A stretch of 64,000 bases of DNA. Origin: Avichristensenella sp031549105. GTDB lineage: Bacteria > Bacillota > Clostridia > Christensenellales > Aristaeellaceae. Positions within the stretch are counted from its first letter, which is position 1. Each line of letters begins with the position of its first letter. Where the stretch lies: NCBI GenBank assembly GCA_031549105.1, contig JAVBQK010000057.1, positions 29,923 to 93,922 on the forward strand, read 5' to 3'. Made by a program: the position numbers and the translations under genes. The notes under the pieces were generated by a model. That model was given only the letters and a program-made list of their open reading frames with translations. It did not search any database and was not told where the DNA came from. Positions 1-8,681 of this stretch are shown piece after piece.

Positions 1-1248
1 CTCGGCCTCCGCGCGGCCCTCCCAGGCGAGCCTGCCATAGGCGAACAGGTTGGCCTGCGCCAGATCGTGGCCGGTCCAGTTTGCGTCGTCGCCGACATTG
101 ACCACCGCCGCGATGTGCGCGGGGCGGCTTCCGCCCAGGTCCTGCATAATCTGCGCCCACTGCGGGCCCATATAAAACAGATCAATCTGGTGCCCAGTGT
201 ATTCCTGCGTCAATTGCAACTCTAGCGCCTTGACCGTGCGCGGCATCGCGTATAACAACGGCGATACCGGCTCGCGCACCTGGAAGTCAAACGGACCGTT
301 CTTCACCTGCAAAATCACATTATCATCAAACTGGCCGTCCAGCCCGACGTAGTTGTCGTAGGCCGCCTTGGGCCGGTCAACCGCCTGGTTGCGCCAGTCC
401 TGCATGCAGTCATAGACGAAGCACCGCCAGACAAGCACCCCACCATGCGGCTTCAGCGCACCGCTGAAAAGGCCCGCGCCCTCCGCATGGTTGCGCCCAT
501 AGCGGTAAGGTCCCGGGCGGTGCTCGCTGTCGGCCTTGACCAGCAGGCCGCACAGGTCGGGCACGGCGCGGTACGCATCATCGATGCACGCCTGCCACCA
601 CGCACGCACTTCCTCATTCAGCGGATCGGCCGTGGTAAGCCCGTGCCGCATGGGCAGTGAAAAATCCACCGAAAGAATCAGCCGCACACCGAACGGGCGC
701 AGAAGATCCGCCAGCTTTGCCACCTCTGGCAGCAGCTCCGGCAGGATCAGCGCATCGGCAGGCGCGTGGACGTTGACATTGTTGATGGTGATCGCGTTCA
801 CGCCGATGGACGCCAGCATACGGCCGTACTGGCGCACACGGTCGGGGTCATACGCAAAGCGGCCGTCACGGAAGAAGAAAGAACGCCCAGCGTAGCCGCG
901 CTCAATGCCGCCATCCATGTTGTCCCAGTGATTCAGCATGCGCAGCGCATGTACCGGTTGCGTCCATGCGGTTTCAGGCGTACGCCCGGTGGCCACCTGC
1001 ATCAACAGCCGGTACACGCCGTACAGCACGCCCGTCTCGCCGCCACGCACCGTGTATCCACCCGGCGCTTTTGCGATCTCGTATCCCTCACCCATCCCCG
1101 GCAATAGCGTGATATCCGCCGTACAGCCGGCCTGTAGCGTGGAAAGGCCCAGCGCCAGTTCCGCGCGGGCCAGGGAAACCGTATCAGTATGCCCCGCGTC
1201 CGGCGCAGTGGGCAGAAAGGGAAGCCAACAAAGCCGTGTATCGTACAT
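1..1248 (-). CDS. aguA: GH67 alpha-glucuronidase, partial (C-terminus beyond window)
   Basis: The reading frame opens with ATG at 1248 behind an AAAGGAGA ribosome binding site and runs off the left edge after 416 codons; full-length family members are about 680 residues. It cleaves 4-O-methylglucuronic acid from the ends of xylo-oligosaccharides. Motifs seen are RMLNHWDNMDG (about 103-113), KADSEHRPGP (238-247), NGPFDFQVREP (317-327) and LTQEYTG (346-352). The expected general acid is E242 and the base pair is D321 and E349; their spacing (79 and 28 residues) equals that I recall for the Geobacillus enzyme. No signal peptide is visible, so a cytoplasmic enzyme fed by imported oligosaccharides is likely. 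Confidence 0.93.
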   Translation of the reverse strand, partial: MYDTRLCWLPFLPTAPDAGHTDTVSLARAELALGLSTLQAGCTADITLLPGMGEGYEIAKAPGGYTVRGGETGVLYGVYRLLMQVATGRTPETAWTQPVHALRMLNHWDNMDGGIERGYAGRSFFFRDGRFAYDPDRVRQYGRMLASIGVNAITINNVNVHAPADALILPELLPEVAKLADLLRPFGVRLILSVDFSLPMRHGLTTADPLNEEVRAWWQACIDDAYRAVPDLCGLLVKADSEHRPGPYRYGRNHAEGAGLFSGALKPHGGVLVWRCFVYDCMQDWRNQAVDRPKAAYDNYVGLDGQFDDNVILQVKNGPFDFQVREPVSPLLYAMPRTVKALELQLTQEYTGHQIDLFYMGPQWAQIMQDLGGSRPAHIAAVVNVGDDANWTGHDLAQANLFAYGRLAWEGRAEAE

Positions 1249-1281
1249 CCGGATGGTTCTCCTTTGTGTATTGCGTTGCGA

Positions 1282-1875
1282 TTATCCGCGCACCGCGCGA
1301 AGCACCCGAAACCCGCCGCCACGGGCAACTATATCTACCTTGCCAAACAGCTCCGTGAGTTTGCGCTGTGCGGAATCCGCACCCTGCTGCTTCCGTATGA
1401 CCACATACAGCGCGCCGCCATCGCGCAACCTTTCGGCGCTCTGTTCAAAGAGGCTGTAGACGACCGCCTTGCCCGCGCGAATCGGCGGGTTTAGCGCAAT
1501 CAGGTCAAACTGTCCGTCCACGGATTCCAGGCCATCGCTGACCAATGTCCGTGCCCGCAGGCCATTGTTTGACAGGTTCCGCTGCGCCAGCTCCACGGCG
1601 CGCTCGTTGACATCGGAAAGCACAACCTCCGCCCTCGGCCAACGCACCGCCATGCACGCGCCCACCGCCCCCCAGCCACACCCCAGGTCCAGCGCCCGCC
1701 CGGCAAATGCTTCCGGCAGCGCCTCCAGCAGCAGCGCAGTGCCCGCGTCCAGGTGCTCCTTGGAAAACACCCCGGCATCCGTCTCAAACCGCAACGCCCG
1801 CCCCGCAAGCGTCAACGTAAACGTGCGCGGGTCGTGCGCAGACGACGGCGTCCGGCTAAAGTAATGATCACCCAT
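1282..1875 (-). CDS. rsmC: RsmC-like class I SAM methyltransferase
   Basis: This 197-residue protein resembles the catalytic half of RsmC, which methylates guanine N2 in 16S rRNA. It has the family opening GDHYFSRTPSS, a SAM-binding DLGCGWG loop in the first half and the NPP motif (ALNPPIRAGK) typical of amino-group methyltransferases. The chosen ATG at 1875 overlaps the end of the upstream pseudouridine synthase by 8 nt, indicating translational coupling; an in-frame start 21 nt further upstream would only add an unrelated leader. The rRNA target is inferred from the family, and other N-methylated RNAs are possible. Confidence 0.82.
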   Translation of the reverse strand: MGDHYFSRTPSSAHDPRTFTLTLAGRALRFETDAGVFSKEHLDAGTALLLEALPEAFAGRALDLGCGWGAVGACMAVRWPRAEVVLSDVNERAVELAQRNLSNNGLRARTLVSDGLESVDGQFDLIALNPPIRAGKAVVYSLFEQSAERLRDGGALYVVIRKQQGADSAQRKLTELFGKVDIVARGGGFRVLRAVRG

Positions 1876-2590
1876 GCGCGCCGCCTCCCGATACATCCAT
1901 TAGCTGCGAAAGCTCCGCCGCTGTCAACTCCCGCCACTGGCCGGGCGCAAGGCTCTCATCCAGCCACACGCCGCCAAAGGCCAGCCGCTTCAGGCGCAGC
2001 ACGGTCTTGCCGCGTGCCTGGAACATTCGCTTGACCTGGTGAAACTTCCCCTCCTGCACCGTCACCCGCGCCTGACATGTACCGGCCAGCGGCTCCAGCA
2101 CGGCGGGAAGCGCGGTAAAGTCGGATAGCACGATTCCTTCCGCGAATGCCGCGACATCCTGCTCCGTCAGTGGCGCATCTGTCTCGGCAAGATAGAGCTT
2201 GTCCACATGGCGCTTGGGTGACAGAAGGCGGTGGGCAAGCTGCCCATCCGTCGTGAAAATCAGCAGACCCTCGGTATCCAGGTCCAGCCGCCCTACCGGC
2301 ATGCAATCCAGCGCCTCCGCAAGCGGGGGCAGCAGGTCCATCACCGTGGCGCGGCGTGGGTCGCGTGCAGCGGTCAGCACGCCCGCGGGCTTGTTGAGCA
2401 CCAGGTGCAGGCCGTCTCGATACTGGATGACTTCGCCATCCAGCGTGACACGCGCTGCATCCTCCCGGAGCGCAAGCGCCGCGTCCTGCACAGTTTCGCC
2501 ATTCACGCAGACACGCCCCGCACGCAGCAGCCCCCGGGCTTCTCCCCGGGTGACGCCGCCGTACAGGGCGAGAAACTTGTCAAGCCGCAT
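1868..2590 (-). CDS. rsuA: RsuA/RluB-family 16S/23S rRNA pseudouridine synthase
   Basis: An N-terminal S4 RNA-binding domain (MRLDKFLALYGG, about residues 1-60) precedes a pseudouridine synthase domain with the catalytic-Asp motif VGRLDLDTEGLL. At 240 residues the length suits RsuA, which modifies U516 of 16S rRNA; RluB-type activity cannot be excluded. The start at 2590 gives the canonical S4 opening and overlaps the preceding DUF975 gene by 11 nt. A longer frame upstream encodes only Arg-rich sequence and is rejected. It pairs with the following rRNA methyltransferase as a small rRNA-modification unit. Confidence 0.88.
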   Translation of the reverse strand: MRLDKFLALYGGVTRGEARGLLRAGRVCVNGETVQDAALALREDAARVTLDGEVIQYRDGLHLVLNKPAGVLTAARDPRRATVMDLLPPLAEALDCMPVGRLDLDTEGLLIFTTDGQLAHRLLSPKRHVDKLYLAETDAPLTEQDVAAFAEGIVLSDFTALPAVLEPLAGTCQARVTVQEGKFHQVKRMFQARGKTVLRLKRLAFGGVWLDESLAPGQWRELTAAELSQLMDVSGGGAHG

Positions 2591-3389
2591 GGAGCGCGTC
2601 CGCCTCCTCATCCCGGGGCGGCGGCAGGAGCGCCAGATAATACCCCGCATACACGCCTTGCGCGTACGGCGCGGCATATATGCCAGCAAGCATCAACGTA
2701 AACGCAGACGCGATAACCCAGCCAAGGAACGACAGCTCCAGCACAAACAGCTCCCATTTACGGCCGCTCGTCATGTGCAGGCTGCGCTGAATCGCTTTCA
2801 TCGGCGGCAGCCACGGATCGTCCGCGAGCAGGTATGGCACCATGAACAGCGCCAGTTCGCATACCATGCGCAGCAGCATGCCCGCCGCGGCGCACCAAAT
2901 CAGCGTATCACTCGGCATGATCGCCGACCCTACCTCGACCTCCACAATCGTCACCGCACCCGGCAGCAACAAGCCAATGCCAATCGGCACGATAAGACAC
3001 GCGCTGGCGAACACTTCGCGCAGCAGCATGCCGCCGACCAGCCGCATGTATCCCGGGCCGAAGCAATCGCACACCGTCAACGGCGAAGGCATGTCATCCG
3101 GCTTGCGGTTAAGGTGCAAAAAGTAGCCCGCCACGCGCACGGCCATCGGCTCTGTGACGAGGGTAGCCGCGATGAAACTAACCACTGTCATCGGCAGCGA
3201 AATGCCCACGATTATATCGGCAAACAGGAAATAGATCACCCCGCTGCTGGCAGGGAAAAGCCGCAGCACGAACGACAGCGCGGAGGGGATGATGCACGCA
3301 AAAAAGGCCTTCATCAGCCTTCCTTGCAGGTTGCGTTTTACAGCCAGCTTGATACCGGGCCGGTCAATCTTTCCGTTATTCCGTAACAT
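2580..3389 (-). CDS. DUF975 family integral membrane protein (copy 2)
   Basis: This 269-residue polytopic protein has about five to six hydrophobic segments. It carries DUF975 hallmarks: a short cytoplasmic start, a central SPLTVCDCF...YMRLVGGML stretch and a C-terminal module (LADDPWLPPMKAIQRS...KWELFVLELSFLGW). The family is widespread in Firmicutes membranes and has no established function. It is a paralogue of the gene just upstream and its start overlaps that gene's end by 14 nt, so the two are probably translated together and may form a complex (inference). Confidence 0.8.
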   Translation of the reverse strand: MLRNNGKIDRPGIKLAVKRNLQGRLMKAFFACIIPSALSFVLRLFPASSGVIYFLFADIIVGISLPMTVVSFIAATLVTEPMAVRVAGYFLHLNRKPDDMPSPLTVCDCFGPGYMRLVGGMLLREVFASACLIVPIGIGLLLPGAVTIVEVEVGSAIMPSDTLIWCAAAGMLLRMVCELALFMVPYLLADDPWLPPMKAIQRSLHMTSGRKWELFVLELSFLGWVIASAFTLMLAGIYAAPYAQGVYAGYYLALLPPPRDEEADALHAA

Positions 3390-4428
3390 GATAGTCCTTT
3401 TTCATCTTCGGCGCGAAGTCATCCGGGGTAACCTCTTCATCCATCAGCGCCTCGCGCTTGCGCTCGATAAAGAACGCGCGGAAGCACGCCGCCATATACG
3501 GTGCGACATAGACCAACACCAGCTGGTTGGCGAAAATCACAATCCACAGGAACAGGCGAATGGACTGCTGCAAAATCTCCGTCAGCGACAGGACTGAGCC
3601 CAGGTACCGCATCACCACCAGCAGCACCCCCGCGATAATTGCGGGCAGGTAATAGTTCAGGAAGCTGAGGCACAGGCCAATCAGTCGCCATTTGCAGCCG
3701 CGCATCAGCTTGCGGCTGAGGCGCACCGCGCGGAACGCGGGAAGCCTGGGCTGCGCCGCGATGCAGACGGGCGTGAGGACATAGGCCAGCATGCGGTTGA
3801 TAAACAGCATCGTGAAGACGACGAACCAGATCAGGCTCAGGCCAATCAGGCCACCGTAAATGTACATTTGGTACATGGCCAGCTGTTCGGCAAATATCTC
3901 AATGATCTTGATGCCGCCGTTGTAGATGGCCAGCGGCGCGACAAACGCCATCAGCGCCCACAGGAGCGTCCATAGCAGCATGTACAGCATACCGCCCAGC
4001 GCGCGCGGGTAGCGGCCGGAGAAACAGGAAAAGACCTCCAGCGGCGAGGGCTTTTTGCCCCTGAGGAACGAAAGAAAAAACCCCGAGACAGAAACGGATA
4101 CCGGCAGGCTGACGAACAAAAACACCGCGAAGAGAATGGCTTGGCCCGGCATCGCAGCCACTATCTCAGTAAAGTCAAACTGGAAACTGAACAGCAGCAC
4201 GACCATGGACCGGAGTGTATCCGTCCCTTCCGAAAAGACCGCGAGAAGCTGATCTTTCAGCGAAAGAAGGCCGTCTGACAGTGGCGGCATCAGCAGTGTC
4301 ACCAGCGCGCCGACCACAAGCATCGGCAGCGCGGCCAACGCAAGCGCGCCAAGTGGTCCCAGCCATTTCCGATGGAGCAACCCGCGCACACGGCGCTTCA
4401 TGGCAGCGCGTTCCGACACGTTCAGCAC
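3376..4428 (-). CDS. DUF975 family integral membrane protein (copy 1)
   Basis: This 350-residue polytopic protein opens with the DUF975-like basic stretch ERAAMKRRVRGLL and has about six transmembrane segments. It shares the SPLEVFSCF...YPRALGGML motif with its downstream paralogue and ends in a charged, probably cytoplasmic tail. It is the first gene of a likely operon running to the rRNA-modification genes and perhaps aguA, and lies divergent to the L,D-transpeptidase gene. Function is unknown; a role in envelope homeostasis would only be a guess from the neighbour. Confidence 0.78.
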   Translation of the reverse strand: MLNVSERAAMKRRVRGLLHRKWLGPLGALALAALPMLVVGALVTLLMPPLSDGLLSLKDQLLAVFSEGTDTLRSMVVLLFSFQFDFTEIVAAMPGQAILFAVFLFVSLPVSVSVSGFFLSFLRGKKPSPLEVFSCFSGRYPRALGGMLYMLLWTLLWALMAFVAPLAIYNGGIKIIEIFAEQLAMYQMYIYGGLIGLSLIWFVVFTMLFINRMLAYVLTPVCIAAQPRLPAFRAVRLSRKLMRGCKWRLIGLCLSFLNYYLPAIIAGVLLVVMRYLGSVLSLTEILQQSIRLFLWIVIFANQLVLVYVAPYMAACFRAFFIERKREALMDEEVTPDDFAPKMKKDYHVTE

Positions 4429-4488
4429 AACCTTTCCCTAGCGAAATGGAGTGTGTGGCGTTTCGCCCAGATATACGATGTCGATGGT

Positions 4489-4518
4489 ATTATAACGCAT
4501 ATGGTGGCGGTTTAGCAA
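4489..4518 (-). promoter_or_regulatory. Predicted sigma-A promoter for the DUF975/rsuA operon
   Basis: On the minus strand a -35 TTGCTA (4518-4513) is followed after 18 nt by a perfect -10 TATAAT (4494-4489), about 60 nt upstream of the first DUF975 start. Confidence 0.5.
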
Positions 4519-4565
4519 GTACATTGGCGGATGATGGCAGGAATTGCCTATCCGCCCCATGCCGC

Positions 4566-4595
4566 TTGCACGGTAGGCATATAATGTGGTAAAAT
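4566..4595 (+). promoter_or_regulatory. Predicted promoter for the L,D-transpeptidase gene
   Basis: TTGCAC (4566-4571) and TAAAAT (4590-4595) are separated by 18 nt. A better -10 match, TATAAT at 4580-4585, lies inside the spacer but has no good -35. Either would give a short 5' leader before the AAAGGAG at 4624. Confidence 0.4.
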
Positions 4596-4636
4596 GCCCA
4601 TGCAAAGCAGTTACACATTGGACAAAGGAGTGGAAA

Positions 4637-6235
4637 ATGCGCAAATCCCATCTGATTTCCCTGTACCTCCTTCTAGGCCTTCTTTTCTCGCTGGGCGTTG
4701 CCCATGCGGAGGGCCTGTCGTTCGCAACCGTGCCGGACATTCTCCGGCCGGGCAAGTACTACGATATCGTCGTGAACGCGCCGTCCGCCGGGCAGGCTTC
4801 GCTGTCCCTTCTCGACGCCGCGGGCAACTCCGTTTATGATATTTTCGTCGGATACCCTATGTCGCAGGGCCGCAACGTCTTCCAATGGGAGGGCATGCGC
4901 CTAGACCAGACCATTGTTGCACAGGGTGAGTACACGCTGCTTTTGCAGATGGAGGGCTCCGAACCTGCGGAGAAACTGCTCCGCGTAGGCTCTCCGTACC
5001 CAATGCTGACAAGCGTGAGCCAGAGCGACAGCATCCTGGAGGATGATCCCATCACCGTGACCTTCCTGGCCAGCGAGGGGGGCTTTCTTCGCGTGCGGCT
5101 GATGCGCTACGCGGATGGCGTCACCGAGGATCTGGATTCTGTCTCCGTCACCGCGGGCCTGAATACCTACGCGTGGCACGGCGACCTGAACGGTGAGAAG
5201 GCCGCTCCGGGCGATTATGCGCTGTTGCTCACACTGAGGACTGCAAACGGCGCTGAGTCGCTGTCGCAGAGCGTATTTCTCCAGATTGGCGCCGGTGAGG
5301 CCGAAGACAGCACCAGCGTCGTCGTTGTGGATCTTACGCCAGCGCCGACGTCCGAACCGACCCCCGCCCCCACGCCGGAACCCGCGCTGGTATCGCCGCC
5401 ATACTCCACCATTGACGATGGCACCTTCTGGTCCATGACACCGGGCGAGCTGGACGATGCCGTAATCTGGGACATCCTGATGCAGCCAATTGTCGTCTAT
5501 GACGGCGGGCTGGACGCCAAGCCCAAGGTGCACACCTGGATGATGCAAAACCCGGACGGCACGGGCGAGAAGATCGCCCAGTTGCACGCGCAATCGCAGG
5601 GACTGCACGTTATTGGTGAGCCGAACGAACATGGCTACGTACTGGTGGAAGCGTTCAGCAACTATGACGAGAACTACAACCCCAAAACGGAAGAAGAGAT
5701 CGCCCACGCGTATGACGTAAAGCAGGGCTATGTGCTGGCCAAGAACCTGAAAACGGTAGAGGTCATGACGGACATGGCGCTGCTGATTGACAAGAAAACG
5801 CAGCGTATGTACCTGTACAAAGACGGCGTGCGCGTAACGGAGTTCCTGATCGCCACCGGCCTTATCTCCGATAAGAAGTACTACAACGAAACGATCGCGG
5901 GCGAGTACATCACCATAAGCCACACAGGCGCTTTCACCTCCGGCAACATGATCTGCGACCTGGCGATCCGCATCAACGGCGGCATCCTCATCCACGAGGT
6001 TCCCCACAAGGAGCGCGCCGATGGCAGCCGTGATTACTCATCTTTTGAGGGCTACCTGGGCACCAAGCAAAGCCACGGTTGCATCCGCGTGCAGCGCCTG
6101 AAGAACGACGACGGCTACAACATGCGTTGGATCTGGGACAACTTCAAGCGCGGCAAGCCGTACAAGGTCATCATCTGGGACGACCTGAACCGCGTGGATT
6201 CACCCAGTACATTGTATCCAAACCCGAAGAACTGA
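4637..6235 (+). CDS. Secreted L,D-transpeptidase (YkuD) with FlgD-like Ig repeats
   Basis: ATG at 4637 follows AAAGGAG with 6 nt spacing; the 17-residue in-frame upstream extension would bury the signal peptide. The 532-residue product has a Sec signal peptide (about 1-25, cleavage near AHA-EG), two tandem FlgD-type Ig-like modules (roughly 30-110 and 115-215), a Pro/Thr/Glu linker near 230-250, an SH3-like stretch, and a C-terminal YkuD domain from about 381. The catalytic signature SHGCIR places His480 and Cys482, with His453 in LIHEVP. YkuD enzymes make 3-3 peptidoglycan cross-links or attach proteins to the wall. The Ig modules probably serve as a spacer or binding arm at the surface (inference). 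Confidence 0.9.
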   Translation: MRKSHLISLYLLLGLLFSLGVAHAEGLSFATVPDILRPGKYYDIVVNAPSAGQASLSLLDAAGNSVYDIFVGYPMSQGRNVFQWEGMRLDQTIVAQGEYTLLLQMEGSEPAEKLLRVGSPYPMLTSVSQSDSILEDDPITVTFLASEGGFLRVRLMRYADGVTEDLDSVSVTAGLNTYAWHGDLNGEKAAPGDYALLLTLRTANGAESLSQSVFLQIGAGEAEDSTSVVVVDLTPAPTSEPTPAPTPEPALVSPPYSTIDDGTFWSMTPGELDDAVIWDILMQPIVVYDGGLDAKPKVHTWMMQNPDGTGEKIAQLHAQSQGLHVIGEPNEHGYVLVEAFSNYDENYNPKTEEEIAHAYDVKQGYVLAKNLKTVEVMTDMALLIDKKTQRMYLYKDGVRVTEFLIATGLISDKKYYNETIAGEYITISHTGAFTSGNMICDLAIRINGGILIHEVPHKERADGSRDYSSFEGYLGTKQSHGCIRVQRLKNDDGYNMRWIWDNFKRGKPYKVIIWDDLNRVDSPSTLYPNPKN

Positions 6236-6260
6236 CTGGAACAGGGGAACGGGGCGAGGG

Positions 6261-6450
6261 AACGCTGGGGGACTTTGTCCCCCAGACCCCCTACCAAAGG
6301 GCCTTGCCCTTTGGAAACCCAACGTTTCGCCTCACGGCGGGAAGAAATTATCTTCTGCAATAAAACAACCCCGCCCGCAGGCGAGGTTGGGAGTCCAGAG
6401 GGGCAAGGCCCCTTTGGCAGGGGGCCCGGGGGACAGCGTCCCCCGGCGTT
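6261..6450. repeat. Nested-palindrome dispersed element, copy 1
   Basis: A GC-rich imperfect inverted repeat of about 190 bp fills the gap between two convergent genes. It is built of local palindromes in order: GGGGGACTTTGTCCCCC, AAAGGGCCTTGCCCTTT, an arm CCCAACGTTTCGCC with its inverted partner near 6372-6391, GGGGCAAGGCCCC, and GGGGGACAGCGTCCCCC. It could act as a bidirectional terminator here. Related copies occur at 10265, 41749, 50662 and 53576. Confidence 0.85.
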
Positions 6451-6468
6451 CTTTTCGTCCCCCACACT

Positions 6469-7062
6469 TCACCGCTTCGGCAGCGCCTTCATCACGGTGA
6501 TCGTTACCCGGTCCGGCCGCGCGCTGACGATTACATCGTCCGCCAGGCCATTCATGATCTTCTTCTCAATGCCCGAAAGCTCAGGGTCCGCGTTTGCTTT
6601 CTTGTCCATCTCGGCCATTTGCTCCGCGATCTGCATCGATCCCCAGAGGATCTCCCCGCCCGCGCCGTAAGGTTCCATCGCACCGTAGGGATAGTAGCTA
6701 TCGCCTGTGATCGCGTTGCCCAGCATCATCGCCAGCTTGCCAAAGAAGCCCTTGGGCATGGTGTTCTTGTTGTCGCGCGTCAGCGAGATGAGGTGCTCGC
6801 GCTCGGCCTGGGTGAACATGCCGGTCATCTCCAGCAGGATCTGAAACACGCCGCCCTCGCTCTGCACCCAGAGGCGCCCGTCGAACACGTCCAGGATAAC
6901 AGCGGAACCCGCCACCATTTCCTCAGCCAGCAGGCGCAGGTTCTTCGCTTCTTTATCGTTATAGCCGCAGTAACCCGCAGTCTTCTCTACCATATTCAGC
7001 GCGGTTTCAATGGCTATGGAGTCATTGCTCTTGTCCGACACAGTGATTTTATCCGAAATCAT
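6469..7062 (-). CDS. HATPase-like (RsbW-related) protein of unknown function
   Basis: This 197-residue soluble protein starts at ATG 7062 behind GGAGGGA. Residues about 40-60 (NLRLLAEEMVAG) resemble the N-box helix of anti-sigma-factor-type HATPases, and the C-terminus (ADDVIVSARPDRVTITV) resembles the closing strands of that fold. Clear G-box glycines are not visible, and the middle carries a Gly/Tyr/Pro-rich stretch, so ATP binding is doubtful. Similar proteins are common in gut Firmicutes and usually annotated only as ATP-binding. It lies just downstream of rplQ at the end of the ribosomal cluster, 79 nt away. Confidence 0.6.
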   Translation of the reverse strand: MISDKITVSDKSNDSIAIETALNMVEKTAGYCGYNDKEAKNLRLLAEEMVAGSAVILDVFDGRLWVQSEGGVFQILLEMTGMFTQAEREHLISLTRDNKNTMPKGFFGKLAMMLGNAITGDSYYPYGAMEPYGAGGEILWGSMQIAEQMAEMDKKANADPELSGIEKKIMNGLADDVIVSARPDRVTITVMKALPKR

Positions 7063-7141
7063 CGATAGTCCCTCCTAACATGAATTGTTAAAGCGAAACG
7101 GCGAACACGCCCGCGCTCGCCGCCATCGCCCACTATTTGCC

Positions 7142-7654
7142 TTATATGATCTCGATGATGACCATTTCGGCCGCATCGCCCCGGCGGGGACCCTTGCGGA
7201 TGATCCGCGTGTAACCGCCCGCGCAGCCCTTGTCAGCGTTGCGCTTCTTGAACTTCGGGCCGATCTCGCGGAAAAGCTTTTCCACGATCGGGTGCTTGTT
7301 GTCCTTGGTGCGCTCGCGGAAGTCGGCCTTGGACTCGTCGCCCTTCTTGACTTCCTTGATGTCATACAGCGTCGCCATGATCATGCGGCGCGCATGCAGC
7401 TTGGAGGGCAGGTCGTTCGTCACGGTGATGGAGACGGTCTGGCCCTTCTCGTTGTTGTATTCCTTGGTGACCTCGACGTTGTTGTCGCACTCGCGGATCG
7501 CCAGCGTGATCAGGCGTTCGGCCACTGAGCGGACTTCCTTGGCGCGCGCCAGCGTGGTCTCGATCTTGCCATGCCAGATCAGCTGGGAGACCTGGTTGCG
7601 CAGCAGGGCCTTGCGCTGATCAGCGGGCCTGCCCAGTTTGCGTTGCGATGCCAT
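7142..7654 (-). CDS. rplQ: 50S ribosomal protein L17 (long form)
   Basis: L17 lines the polypeptide exit region of the 50S subunit. The N-terminus RKLGRPADQRKALLRN and C-terminus GGYTRIIRKGPRRGDAAEM are typical. At 170 residues it exceeds the usual 115-130 because of charged insertions after ERLITLA (about residues 53-85) and around residues 100-120. It ends the alpha operon, 35 nt after rpoA. Confidence 0.96.
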   Translation of the reverse strand: MASQRKLGRPADQRKALLRNQVSQLIWHGKIETTLARAKEVRSVAERLITLAIRECDNNVEVTKEYNNEKGQTVSITVTNDLPSKLHARRMIMATLYDIKEVKKGDESKADFRERTKDNKHPIVEKLFREIGPKFKKRNADKGCAGGYTRIIRKGPRRGDAAEMVIIEII

Positions 7655-7689
7655 GGGAAACCTCCTTTATCCTTGGAAACGGATTTGTC

Positions 7690-8634
7690 TTATTCGTCGG
7701 AAGCGCGCAGGCCAAGCCCCAGGGCAATCAGCTTCAGCTCCACTTCCTCCAGCGACTTCTTGCCGAGGTTGCGCACCTTCATCATGTCCTCCTGATTGCG
7801 CTGCACCAGCTCGGAAACCGTGTTGATGCCGGCGCGCTTGAGGCAGTTATAGGCACGAACGGAGAGGTCCAGCTCCTCAATGGTCATTTCCAGGACCTTT
7901 TCCTTCTTGTTATCCTCGGGCTCGTTGAAGTCCACCGCGGCGGAACGCTCGGTGAGGCCCGTGAACAGCGTCAGATGGCCGCTCAGAATCTTCGCGGCAA
8001 TGCTGATCGCCTCATCGGGGTTAACGGAACCGTCCGTCCACACTTCCAGCGTCAGCTTGTCATAGTCCGTGATCTGCCCGACGCGGGTGTCCTCAACCGT
8101 GTAGTTCACCTTGGTGATCGGCGTGAAGATGGAATCCATCGGGATTACCCCGATGGGCATGTTGGACTGCTTGTTGCGTTCGGCCGTCACATACCCGCGG
8201 TTCTTGTCCAGCGTGAGGGTCATCTGCAGGTGCGCATCCTCGTTCAGAGAGGCAATGTGCAGGTCCTTGTTGATGATTTCCACTTCGCTGTCCACGCCCA
8301 GGTGCGCGGCGGTCAGATCCAGGGGGCCTTTTTTATCGATGGTGATCGTCTTGACGCCATCGGCGTGCAGGCGCACCGCGAGCATCTTGAGGTTCAAGAT
8401 GATCTCGGTGACGTCTTCCTTCACGCCGTTGACAGTGGAAAACTCATGTTGCACGCCCTCGATGCGCACGCTTGTAACCGCCGCGCCGGGCAGCGACGAG
8501 AGCAGCACACGCCGTAGTGCGTTGCCGAGCGTCTGGCCGAAGCCACGCTCCAGGGGCTCTACAACGAATTTTCCAAACTTCTCGCTGATCTCTACGCGCT
8601 CGATCTTTGGTTTTTCGAACTCGGTCATGCTCAT
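7690..8634 (-). CDS. rpoA: RNA polymerase alpha subunit
   Basis: The 314-residue alpha subunit has an N-terminal assembly domain with the motif NALRRVLLSSLPGAA and a C-terminal domain (from about 245) with the helix-hairpin-helix LKRAGINTVSEL and LGKKSLEEVELKL, which contacts UP elements and activators. The start at 8634 follows GGAGG by 9 nt. It sits between rpsD and rplQ as in the standard alpha operon. Confidence 0.98.
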   Translation of the reverse strand: MSMTEFEKPKIERVEISEKFGKFVVEPLERGFGQTLGNALRRVLLSSLPGAAVTSVRIEGVQHEFSTVNGVKEDVTEIILNLKMLAVRLHADGVKTITIDKKGPLDLTAAHLGVDSEVEIINKDLHIASLNEDAHLQMTLTLDKNRGYVTAERNKQSNMPIGVIPMDSIFTPITKVNYTVEDTRVGQITDYDKLTLEVWTDGSVNPDEAISIAAKILSGHLTLFTGLTERSAAVDFNEPEDNKKEKVLEMTIEELDLSVRAYNCLKRAGINTVSELVQRNQEDMMKVRNLGKKSLEEVELKLIALGLGLRASDE

Positions 8635-8681
8635 TTGGGCTATCCTCCCTCATAAACCGTCGATGGGTAAAACAAAACAGA

